This document shows, in pieces, positions 12,520 through 25,900 of a DNA stretch of 64,000 nucleotides. Origin of the DNA: Anagrus nilaparvatae. Lineage: Eukaryota; Arthropoda; Insecta; Hymenoptera; Mymaridae. The notes beneath the pieces were generated by a model. That model did not search any database. It was not told where the DNA came from and saw only the letters and a program-made list of their open reading frames with translations. Each line of letters opens with the position of its first letter. The first letter of the stretch is position 1. The stretch covers positions 5,704,001-5,768,000 of the forward strand of contig JAKSXM010000272.1 in the NCBI GenBank assembly GCA_022575985.1, given 5' to 3'. Position numbers and translations under genes: made by a program.

Positions 12520-13819
12520 GTAAGTTTATTCAAGAAATGGGTTTTAATTTATTGTCTTTTTAAATGTTATTTATTGTCTTTCTTTCTTTCTTTTTTAATT
12601 TTTTTTAATACAAATTTTTTTATTTTATTTATTTTAGCATTTTCTTCTATATTTCATTGTTTATATTAACTTTAAAAAGGAATTTTCAATGTTTTTTACA
12701 AACTTTTATCTAAGAATTTTTCTCAAATTCATTCTTATACTTTTTATATTTGCTGTTTATGCTTTTATTGTCATTTTTTTTATAAATTCCCAAACTTGAC
12801 ACAACAACAAAAGTTTCGATTATAAAATTGGATTCTAACTTCCTTAATCTAAATTTTGATCGTTAAAATTATTAACCGGTTCCTCAAATTCCAAATCTAA
12901 TCCTCTAAGTATTTTTGCTCATGGTTTACCCAGGCTCACTTTTTAGTTATTGTTTCAAAACATTTTTTAAAAATAATCCTTATAGCATAAACAATGTATT
13001 CAAAAAATGTTTTAGGACTTTACTACCAGATTTTTCTACTAGAATTTTGCTCCATATTCACTTGAATTCCGCTTAAATATTTCAAAAAATTGCTCAAAAA
13101 CAAAAGTGAATAACCTGACAATTAAGCTGCTTCATGATAAATAAATATTTATTTACTATTAGTTCATTTCTTTGAAAGCCTCAATTCAAAAGTCAACCTG
13201 TAAAACTGAGTTATTGTTAAAAGTTTAAAGTTAAACATTAATTTTAATAAATAAAATAAATGTGCTTTTGTCTCACTCCCTTTGCTAAAATTTTTAAAAT
13301 ATCCCTTAATGTCTGCGGAAATTTTCCGCGATAGAATGTGACTTGAAAATTTTTTCGTAATTTTGAATATTAAAGATGTCAGGAATTTTCCTTCGTACTT
13401 TGAAACCCTGCAAATCTCTGAAAAATATAATCAGTGAAAAATTTCAAAATTGTATGCCGATTAATGTATTTTATTAATTTATAAAATTGGAACTTTTTAG
13501 CAGCGAATTTGAAAATACTAGAGGGTCAATTTTTCCTTCTTTGTTAACAAAAAATTACTTGTACTTTATGAATTTTCGAATTATGAATATTTGATTACTA
13601 ACGTAGTTTGAAAAATGTACATTAAGTTTATAAAATAATGTATATTCGTTATCAATCTTACAAAAGTGTTAGTGTTTTTTATTATGTGATAAACTTTTAT
13701 TCAATGTTATTATGGAAGCAAGAAATATTTTTTATAATTTTTAAAATTGGTTTGCGCCCACGCATTTGTGTGTGCATAGTTTGTGCCTGTCATTACCACT
13801 TAAAATTAAACAATTGCAG

Positions 13820-13909
<90 letters not shown>

Positions 13910-16900
13910 TTAAAAAAATAGGGTGTATAGATTTATTGTTAGCTGTATTACAGTTTTTGAGATATATTAAAATCTCGATTAAAATTTTAGTCTTTTTGAA
14001 TTTACTAAAATTTTCAAAAATTTTAGACAAAAACTGAGATGTCAAAATTATTTTGACAATTTTTTCGTTAAATTTGGTATTAAATAAGTTTAATCCTTTG
14101 ACCCTTTAAAAACTACTCTTTCTAGACACAAAATAACGCAAACTAGAATTTTGTTTTTTTTACAGTTTTCCACTTTTTCCAGAGCGATGCTAACCCAGTA
14201 CTTACAATTTTAAGACAATAATCTGCATCGCTCTAGGAATAACCTGAAATTAACACTGAAAAAAAAAATTAAATTATTATTATATTAATTATTTTATTTT
14301 AAATTCTAAATTAGACTCGGAACATCAACTTGGCAGAAATTATTTATTCGTACGAATATATGAACACTGTAAAAAGTAACTTTCTTATATTAACAAAAAA
14401 ATTAGAAGATTTTCGAAAAATTATTAAATTTTTAAAAAGATTTGTAAATATTCGAAAAAAATCGTATAATTACTAAATTTAGTATATTCACAAAAAATTC
14501 GAGTATTCTCGATTTTTTTTTGTGAGTTCGCAAGAAAAATTGATAATTTACAAATATTTTTCGAAAATTTACAAAAAATAGTTGTAAATTTCCGAAAAAT
14601 AGTTGTGAATTTGCAACTTTTTTCGTAAAATTACTAAAAAAAAAATCGAAAATTCTCGAATTTTTCGATAATATACTAAATTTAGTAAATTTACGATTTT
14701 TATCGACAATTTACAAATTTTTTTGAAAATCCACTAATTTTTCGAAAAAATTCTATTTTTTTTGTAAATCTAAGAAAGTTACTTTTTACAGTGTACCTAA
14801 ACATTCGTTCAGATTTTGATTAATGGGTAACCTACTCGAACCTCAATACTCTTGCCTACAAAAATTATTAAATTTTTCTGTCAGGTATTTGTGTGGCATC
14901 TGATTTCCTTCAAGAACTCCCCCTGACAGAATCAAATTGTTATTAAGTGTAGTTTGAGTCAAAAAAGGCGCAATGGGACGTGAATTTTTTCAAGCAATTG
15001 AAATGAAAAGATGTGTAACGATAATGGATAGAAAAACTAATAGTCTAGATAGGGGAACTTATTAACTGGATATAAGAACCCTAAGGATATTAATCCTTCA
15101 GCTGATAATTGTTGTTAGTATACAAAAACTTGTACACAGGGTTTGGTTTGTGGACTAGCAATGTGAAACTTCGATTTCATGGCCTGTTATAAGTTCTTAA
15201 ATTTTGTTGCATGTATACAGATGACCTAATTGTTAGATAACCAAAATCTTTTTGAAGCTAAGAAATCGATCAGAGGGTTGTCAGTATCATCTGTGGCTGG
15301 TGACAAATACCCAAAAACCAACTTTCCAGTACCAAAACTTAAGTGATAATCCATAAAAAACGTCGAACAATCCTAGATTTTCAAAATTTTACATAAGTAC
15401 TTAACTAGATCATTGCTAACAATGATAGACCGTTTGAAGCATAATAATACGTTTTATTTTTTTTTTTTTGAATATAGTTGATAATTACGTTTGCAAGAAT
15501 GTAAAATTTTTTTAAAACAAATTTGACATGTTAAAATATTTGATTACTTAATTATTAAGTTCCTTGAAATTTCATCAATAAATACATTTGACATATAATA
15601 TTTGCTGTATTTAATTTATTATTTAAAAATATAGTATTATTGATGTAATACATTTTTACTTATGGGTAAAGTTAATTTTTAGTTCAGATATATTTTGAAT
15701 ACACTTCAGTTCATATATTTAGAATTATTTATTTTATAAATATATGAATGATATGAGCAATTATTTTAAAAGTGCTACTTAATTCGAGCCTTGAATCGTA
15801 ATTTTTTTTTTGAGGGTACATCGATATGACCCAGGTTTTCAGGTAGTTTGAAACTTCAGAAAACCGAAAAAAATCGTGAACAAGAAATCGGCGATAGGTG
15901 CCAAAAAGTTTTTTTCACTTTTATGTCAAAAACCGTGTTTTTTATATCTGAGCTACCCCAAATTTTCAAAATAACTTTTTAGGTAAATAAAATTTTAAAA
16001 AATAGATAAGAAAATCTGGTTGCCAGGGAAAAACCACTCCAGAAGCAAAAAAAAACTTGTCTTTTTCCGATGAAATTTAGCCAAGTTATCGTCAATTTAA
16101 GATTTTATTCAAATTTGTCTTAAAAAAGATTGAAATTTTATTGAAAAAAGCCTGTTTCTGAACCTTAAACATGCATTATTCACTTGAATTTCATCGTAAA
16201 ATAATATTTTTTTTTTTTAAATCGATTAATGTTTCCCTAAAAATTCATTTTTTTAAGAAAAAAATCATTTTTATTGACCGAATTTCAATTTTTCAAAAGC
16301 CTTTGAAAACTGTAAGTAGCAAAATTTACTTAACACAGTTTTTGACCTAAAAATTGAAATTTGGTCAATAAAAATGATTTCTTTCTTGAAGAAATGAATA
16401 CTCAGGGAAAAATTAATTGATTTTAAAAAAAAATTTATTATTTTACGATGAAACTCAAGCGAATAATGCATGTTAAAGGTTCAGAAACAGGCATTCTTCA
16501 ATATAGAACTTCAATCTTTTTTAAGACAAATTTGAATAAAATCTTAAATTGACGATAACTTGGCTAAATTTCATCGGAAAAAGACAAGTTTTTTTTTGCT
16601 TCTGGAGTGGTTTTTCCCTGGCAACCAGATTTTCTTATCTATTTTTTAAAATTTTATTTACCTAAAAAGTTATTTTGAAAATTTGGGGTAGCTCAGATAT
16701 AAAAAACACGGTTTTTGACATAAAAGTGAAAAAATATTTTTGGCACCTATCGCCGATTTCTCGGTCACGATATTTTTCGGTTTTCTGAAGTTTCAAACTA
16801 CCTGAAAACCCGGGTCATATCGATGTACCCTCAAAAAAAAATTGCGATTCCAGGCTCAAATTAAGTAACACTTTTAAAATAATTGCTCATATGTATTATT

Positions 16901-19900
16901 TTGAATTTTGGTTTCAATTTAGAAATTTCTTGAATGCCTTTTGACTCATATATAAGACAGGTGATTAGATTTTTTATATTATCATTTATTTATTATTTTA
17001 TTTATCAAAAATATAAGCAAATTTCTATGTATATTTTTCATTCATAAATAATACAACTGATAAGATAAAAACCTGAAATCAGGCTGCATAAAATAAAAGT
17101 AACTAGGCATTTACTGTTTTCAATGGGTTTTACATTTGTATTGTTTGTATTTACTTTCGTAATTTAAAGAAGATATTGAATAATTTGTTATTTTAATGCG
17201 GTCGTTTCGGCAAATTAGCTATAAATTAGGTAGACTCAAAATTTAATCATTTAATCTTTAGCTTATTATTAATTTTCATTTAAATTTTCAAGTTTATCGG
17301 ATGATTATACCGTATGCAAAGAAAAGCGATATTAATCGTTTATATTGAAATTATCCTGATTAAGAAATAAAATTAAAAATATGAAAAATATATACATTTA
17401 TATAACGAATTTTGAAAATAGTTTTATTTAAAAAGTGCGGTAAAGTTGACCCATCTTATTTACCCATGATTATTCATCATCTGTAACTAAAGTTCAACTT
17501 TACGCACGATGTTGAATAAAATAAAATATATGTTATTTAAAGAACTTTAATGGTTTTATACGTAGGATGTATCTTATTATCTTATCTTATTATCTTATTA
17601 TAACGAATTATTTCTTATCTTATCTTATCTTATATCTTATATTTGATATTTTGTGTTTTTAACGTTGTTATTTCGATAAATCGGCCATAATTCTGGCAGT
17701 ATATGTCCGATGTGGCCCGAAATATAATCAGTTCATCTTTGACTCGGTATTAACTTTTATCTAAATTTTGAACCTCATCGGATATTACTGTGACCTTATC
17801 GAACACAAACAAAAGCGACATTTTGTTGCGGGTATAGACTGTGCTTCACAAATTAATAATAATTACCTTTAGAAACTATTTTTTTGTTTGAAAACATCCA
17901 TAAAAACTTCAAATAGGTTCTGATACAAAATAGAAGAAACCTACGGAAATTCTTCTTGGTAGCAATTAAGAAATTGGACATTTTAACCAAAAATAGATTG
18001 GTTGTATTCAAATTTTTTTGGAAAAGATGTATATATCTATTTTTATTTTACCCAAATAAAATTTAAGACCGGAAATTTTTTAAACTATTCAAACTGCTTT
18101 TTCGCAATAGTTTATTTGTTTTGTTTTAATTTGGTATATTAATTGACAATCTTTCTTACTTTGTTTCATAGAAAGAGTTCCATTTTATTTATTACAATTG
18201 TTTATTTATTTAATTAAAAAATGAATCAATAAAACTTGGGACATTAATTGCTTCCACCACCTTATATTAAATTTATGTTTTAATTATACTTATATATATA
18301 TTGTAAATTTATTAAAAGTTTGAAAAAGTAATTTTTCATGTATTTTTAAAATAACAATAATAATAATAATAATGAAGCAAAGAAAATAATAAATAAAGTT
18401 TTTTAATTTTTTGCTTTACTTTGCATTTCATTTAATTCACAAACTTAATGTTAACTATAAAATAATATTAAATTTATGCATTTATATTTTTTTAATGAAA
18501 AAAAATTAAAATTATTTTAAAATTTATATTTATGAGAAAGTACTTATATTTTTATTTAAAAAAAAAATAAAATTTTAACCTTGAAATGAAATATTGATTT
18601 AAATATTATAGCTTCTTCAAGTTATCCATTTCTAACATAAATTTAAATAAAATTACTTAATATTATCAATCTAAGTAAAATATTATTATTATTAGTTTTT
18701 TACAATTGGGTCGAGAATAGGTATATAATTAAATATACAAGAATTTTATCTTATTTTTAATTTCTTATTTGTTATAGTTCCAAGTATAGTAGTACACAAA
18801 GGTGGCAGGTCAGAAAACCGACCAGAAAGTCCTTGTTTGGTGGTTTGCGAAGGTGAAATGCCATCACTTCCGGCATCAAGTCCACAGGCTCTCATAGCCG
18901 CATCTTCGAGTTCTTCCGAAGCGGATATGATCGAGAATAACGCCAATGGTCAGATTCATCGCTCTGCGTCCACTGGTACAGTGGACACTGAAATGAAAAA
19001 TTATCGCAATAGGGTGAGTTTTACATTTCTGCTTCTTTGCTTCAAAGGGTACTTCGGGAAACTCAAAAATGAATAAACAAATATCTTGGCATTCATTTTT
19101 ATTTTTCTTAACCAATTCATGCATGAAATCCTACCTCTCCAGCGTCCAGTCCTCGTAATTTGATTTTAAAGAAAACAGAATGCAAATTCTCGATTATTCA
19201 TCATCAGGCAAATTCAAAAGTTAAATTGTTGGTAAGAAGTCTTGCGATGAGAGAATCGGCTTCTCCGCCGCGTGGTGATCAATCACCTAATGGATCAACT
19301 TCATCTGGCCAATCATTAGACGGCGAAATAATGCAAATTTCAAATTTGGGAAAAAAATATTCTAGTAGTAGTAATAGTTTATCTCCAGTTAATGTGAACG
19401 GCAAGCAACTTAATAATAATGAAACGATTCCTAATAGCAATCTCAATAGTTCTAATTATTCTCCCAAACAAACTCGAAATTCAGCAACTTCGCCAACTTG
19501 TCACTCATCACCTCACAATGGTGAGTTTCATTTCTTTAAATGTTTTTAAAATAATGCAAAACGTTTCTTAATATAAAGTAATTTTTATAGGTCCATCTAG
19601 TCCTTCACTGTCCCTACCAAAGAATTCAAATTCCCCTACTAATTTAAATAGTCCAGAAGATTGCAAAAAATCTAAAGGAAATAGTAGTAATAATAAATGC
19701 AATAATTGTTATAAAAATGGACATAACGAAAGGCCAGTATTATTACAAACACCAATATCACCTTCAAAAAATCAAAAAAACGCGCAAAACAATCAACACA
19801 ATAAATCAGAACAGAGAAGGCCAAATAATAATATTTGTCACAATCAATGTTCTGCACAATGTGGTAATACTCTTTCAGTTAATCGTACTAATTCACGACA

Positions 19901-22900
19901 TAAACTTAGGCATCAAAATTCATCTAGTCAAGGCAGCTATGAAAGCGCTTCTCCGTCACTCTCAAGAGGTTTGGATACTTTTATTATTATTATTATTATT
20001 ATTATAAAGTAGTCGGGAAATAACTTTCCTTAAATCAAGCATATGAGAATTTAAAACTTGGTTGCAGTATAGGTCTCAAAAATCTTACTCAAAGGCACAT
20101 TTTTCTCATCTGTGATAAACATCAGTTCCGTTATCATATCAATATGTAAAAGGCTTACATCTTTTCTAACATCTCCTGTACTATATTGAGTACAAATGAG
20201 AAAATGTGCGTGCATGTAGTAATGTTTTCAAGTCCTATGTTTTTCCAAGCAAAACTGTAAAATGAAAAAACGTTTCATCTAAAATTATGGCTTCCTAGTC
20301 AATTTAGACGACTTTTTTCCATTGGATACAATAACAAACACATTTACCAGATTTAGCTTTTATCAACTTTTTTCTGTAACTGTCGATAATCTTAAGCCCC
20401 CTTGAAACTCCTATAGTCTTCATGATTATCAATAACCTGAACGCCCATTTTTAGTAAAAAATAACTAACTTTTAAATTGCTGCCAAAATTACAATTTTTC
20501 AAATCGATAAAGAAACTGTACAATATTTAAAAAAAGAAACTTAAAAAATGCATTTTTTTCTGAAACCCCAAAAGAATATTTATACTTAAAATTTGATTAA
20601 AATTTTATTTATCAACATGCTAAATGGACACACCAATCTTGAAGGAAAATTTATCCGATCCAAAATGGTGACAAGAACGGATTGTTTCTACTCATTAAGG
20701 ACACTTTGTACATGACAAAAACACCCGGGAAAAAATTGGAACTGCTGCGCTTTTTAAAAAATTCAAAAAAAACGTATTTTATATGCATAACAGTACAAAA
20801 CCTACGCAATTTTAGAGTTTTCAAGCATAATTGTAGAATTTTTTTTTTAATCAATACTATTCTGTTTTATTTATGATTACAGGAAAAATATAGTAATCAA
20901 ACATTAAAATTTTTGAAAAAATAATTAAATAAAGATTATTTTAAGGGCAGTACTTTAATTTTATCCCGTACCTCTTACATGTGAATTTGGGTTTTTATTA
21001 TGGTATCAATCATCCCTAAGCACTAAAAATTTTTCTTGACGTTTATATTCCAGAAAAATATATTCTATTAACAAATAACAATCGATTTCATGATTAGAGA
21101 AGTTTATAAAATGCTTAACTTATTCCAATTTTTTATCTAAATGACATTGCAGTTCTGAATGACTACATGCTTTAAATTTCTTCGAATTCAATATTTTATT
21201 TTAAAAAATGATGCTGTATTATTACATAATAGCTGAAAAAATTTTTAGGCTCAGAAAGAAGTTGTAAGTGTGTAATAACTCAAAACTGAAATGTGATTTA
21301 GATAAAAAAATTGGGTTTCTAATAATTAAATGAGTTGAAAATAATTATTCTAAGACTAAATAAATATTTAAATCTGTTTTTCTGTGTACAAGAACTACAT
21401 ATAATTTCGGAAAATAATGTCTGAAAAAGTTTTAATTCTGAGAAAAATTTTAAAATTACAATACATTTGAAATACTCCCTGGACCCTTGAATGAAAAAAT
21501 TGAGACTGTCGCCTGTTATCAGTGAAATTGATAAATTAAGCATTTTATAAACTTCTCTAATCATGAAATCGATTGTTATTTGATAATAGAATATATTTTT
21601 CTGGAATATAAACGTCAAGAAAAATTTTTAGTGCTTAGGGATGATTGATACCATAATAAAAACCCGAATTCACATGTAAGAGGTACGGGATAAAATTAAA
21701 GTACTGCCCTTAAAATAATCTTTATTTAATTATTTTTTCAAAAATTTTAATGTTTGATTACTATATTTTTCCTGTAATCATAAATAAAACAGAATAGTAT
21801 TGATTAAAAAAAAAATTCTACAATTATGCTTGAAAACTCTAAAATTGCGTAGGTTTTGTACTGTTATGCATATAAAATACGTTTTTTTTGAATTTTTTAA
21901 AAAGCGCAGCAGTTCCAATTTTTTCCCGGGTGTTTTTGTCATGTACAAAGTGTCTTTAATGAGTAGAAACAATCCGTTCTTGTCACCATTTTGGATCGGA
22001 TAAATTTTCCTTCAAGACTGGTGTGTGGAAAGCTAAACCTGGCTAATGCGTTAGTTTTCTTAATCTGTTAAAAGTATAAGCTCCTATAAAAAAACAAATA
22101 TTGCTTATTTTCGTGTAAATTTACAGAAAAAAAAAACAATTTACAATTTTTCGCAAATAAAAATTTTTTTTGATCATTTATAGGAGTTACTATTAAAAAG
22201 TACCAAGCGAAAAAGCAGGACAAAATTTGACCTAAAAGCTACTATTTTTGAAAAAGTTTTATTTTTTGAGGCAACTCTTCTAAGTCCAATTCAAGCTTTT
22301 TATAAGATTGGCTTCTCCCGACTATATTATTCATTTAGTTTTCTAAACTATAAAATTTTTTTTTTAATTTTAGATAACAGTACAGAACTATACACAGATA
22401 GCACAGGAATCGATTTAGAACATTTTATTGCCGAAACAATCAATCGTAATCAAAAAGATCGTACTGTATTATTAAGAATCGAAAAAGATTTAATTGAATT
22501 CGTTAAAGATAAACAAAAGGCATCGCACAAATTTCCTAACATGTCGTCCTACAACAGAATGCTTGTACATCGTGTTGCTGCATATTTTGGTATGGAGCAT
22601 AATGTTGATCAATCAGGTTTAAGTGTCATAATAACTCGAACAAAAAATATGAGGATTCCTGACAAACCATTCAAAGAGCACATTCGAGATGATATAATAC
22701 TTGGTGAAGAGCCACGTAGAAGTATTTTAAAAAGAGACTCTAATTCATTTGAAGATAGTTTTAGTTTTAAATCGCCTGATCGTATGTCTGGTGATTATTG
22801 TCGTCGTAGTAAAAGCTTCGAAGAAAGAGAAGAAGAATATGAAAAAGCTAGACGTAGGATATTCGAAAATAGTAATAGAGATAATGGTGATGTTTCTTCA

Positions 22901-25900
22901 TGGCCTTATTGGTCTTCGACAGAAAGTTCTGATGGATCATCTAGGTACCGTTTATTACCACCATCAGAACATTGTTATAGGTACAAACGATTTAAAAGCT
23001 AAAGTCAAAAGCATTTTCATAATTTTATAATAATTAATATTTTAGACAAACAAGACTTTCAAAGGGTGATTCGTTGGATGGCCGAGAATCTTATCGTTCT
23101 AATGGCTCTCGACCATCCGTTTCAAAATCTTACAGTTTTGGTGGTTACACTAGAGGTGCATTTTCGAGAGGAGACAGTGTAAATTCAACGCACAGTGCCG
23201 GACCTCGTTTAATGAAACAAGGTATGTATTAAATTTTATTTATTATTTTTACAAGTACTCTTTACTGATTTTAAATTAATTTGTTTATAACCATATTCTA
23301 AGATTCGGGAGCTAGCATGTGTTCTCGATTAAGTCCATCTAGTAGTGGATATAAATCTCAAAGCCAAAGAAGTGATACAACCATTTCCCCTTCACCATCA
23401 CCATCGCCAATTCCAAACATGACATGTAACCATTCGCAGATTTCTAGTCAAGATATAATCTCACCAGAGCCAAATAACCAAACGATAATGTGGGCCGTAA
23501 CTAGTATCTCAAGTGTACCAGCGGGTAGTGTAATAATTAATCCTCAAAATAATCAACCTTATACAAATCCTGATGGTTCGATTTATCGTTTCGATCCAGA
23601 AAATCCACCGAAACTTTTTATCGAAGACGTAGATACACAAGGTCAGAATCAATTAGATTATTTAGGATTAATTCCGATATTTTAGATTTTTTAAAATATT
23701 TTATTTAAAACTTTTAGATTCAAGTCGATGTAGACCACTAGAAATACCCGAAACGCATAGATCAGTAACCAGTAGTAAAAATGATTGTAGCAAAAGACGA
23801 TCTCAAACAACGAAAGGTAACAGTGGTAGTGGTATTACAACGACAACGACGACGACAACGACTGTGACTACAACAACACCTGTAACTCATGTGACTAATT
23901 CTGCAACTTCGCCAAGCTTACCATTTACTCCATCCCCTATACCACAATTACAAGCAGAATCGTCACAACCATCTTCGTTACTACCACCATTAATACATCA
24001 GCCTCCGCCACCACCACCACCATTACCCCCACCTGCACAACAACAGTCACACCAACAACCAGCAGTTACGACTGTAACTGTACAATCTTGTAATCATCAG
24101 TCAACGCAACAATATACAACTTATGTACCTGCTACCTCTGAATCATTTGGCCAAAATATATATGCTCCTTGTACTGGACAACCAACTGTGATGATGGCAC
24201 ATCCTCCACAAGGACAACCACAAATACAGAATACTTCTCAAGAAGATCCTATATATAATCAAAATCCGATTTATGGAAATTATTCAGTTCCTGTGCAACC
24301 TCAAATACCTCAAGCAGGGGTAATTTTTTTTATAAATAATCTATAATTAAATGAAAATGTTAGCAATAAATCTTTTAAAAAAAATAGTAATATTGCTTTA
24401 TTATTAAAAAAATTATTTAAATTCAATGTCAACATTTAATCTCAAAAAAGCTATTACAGTGTTTAGAAAATTTTTGTCAGCCAATTGTAAGACTGCTTTA
24501 TCTTTGTGTTTTACTATTTTTTAAATTTTATATTGAAGCATTTTTTATCTTCAAAATTGTTATCGTTTAAAATTTTTGCTTATTACAATTAGCAACAAGA
24601 AGTGTCAGATATATCAGGATATTTTATGGGAATGAATATGTATGATCATCGGGCAACAGTTGATGGACAATTATCAAATCATCCTTATCCTCAACCACCA
24701 CCTGTTTCAAGTCAGTCGGTTCCGAATTTACAAACAATGCAACAAAATTATTGGCCGTCTATAACGAACCAAGTGCCGGTATTTACATTTTTTAACTAAT
24801 TAAATTATTTTTAAAACAAATTTTTTTTAGAGCAGCTTTTTTTTTGAATGTACCTATAACAAAGATTAAAATTTTTTTACATTTATAACTCAAAATTATT
24901 TTGAATTATATAAAAACTTTGATAATTTAAAATAATTAAAATTATAAAAAACGATACTTCTGGTATAATTCGAATTTGGATTATTGAGTTTCCAATGTAT
25001 TTCTTATGTTTATATTTTCGAGTATCAAATAAAAAAAAAAGATTCGACCAATTTACTCAGTTTTATCATTGAATAATAATTTAATTGAATTTTCGTTAAT
25101 GTTGACTCTTTAAAAAAATTTGTCGAGTAAGCTTAATGATTGAAAATAAATCAGAAAAACGAAAACAATTAAATTTATTCTTCTTTTTTTAGACACAGCA
25201 AACTATGTACTTTGTACAACCACCAGGAACAACGGTACCAATTAATCAAAATCCAGGAGATAGACAACATCAGTGCCCACAGCAGCAAAGATTAAACACA
25301 AGCTATTCCATTAATGTTCAAACCGTCACACCACCAACTCAGACAAATGGTAAGAAAAATTTAAATTTTTAAACTTTATATAATGCATATTATTCACACA
25401 TGCACACATTCCTCACTTAACTACTTTATTCATTTTTAACCTTATAAATTTATTTTCCTTTAATTAACAAAGAAAAAACATTTTTTGAAGGGTTTTTTTA
25501 TTATACATGTCTTAACTAAGGAAATTAATTTTTAAATTTAGCGATTTTTACGGTTTCAAAAAATTTGTCCTTCCAAATATTGCGACGGTTAATTTTCGAA
25601 AATTTTTATACTAAATGACAAAAAAAATTATTCAACTTGTTGGTTATTTTTGCTATTGCTTTTTAGGACCACTTTATATTTGACATGCCCTGATTGTCTG
25701 CCACACCATTAATAATTACATAAGTATTTTTGTTCGGGCTAAAAAAGTCATTGAATTCTTAAAAAATGTAAAAAAAAGTTAAGGATTTCGGAGGCTATAA
25801 TGCAGTCGGACATTGAAAAAATATCCTGTTGTGGCAGCTGGAATTTAATTTCTTTCAAATTATTGCAAAAGACATTTTTTTGCAAAACTCATTTTTTTAA

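Larger units (their letters stand above)
12520..18777 (+). other. First large enc-like intron (6.3 kb) and its repeats
   Basis: If the start exon is right, this is a single intron. It holds a poly(A) run (13,820-13,904), a MITE (14,365-14,793), foldback E (15,751-16,892), diverged direct repeats (17,186-17,333 and 17,664-17,823) and a CTTAT-rich simple repeat. No coding exon was seen in it. Confidence 0.5.

Noticed and set aside
13638..14045. Poly-Lys and poly-Phe proteins
   Set aside because: Translation of the 85-base poly(A) run.
20682..22003. Paired open frames of 64 and 67 residues on both strands
   Set aside because: They are the two arms of foldback G read twice; no codon bias or domain.
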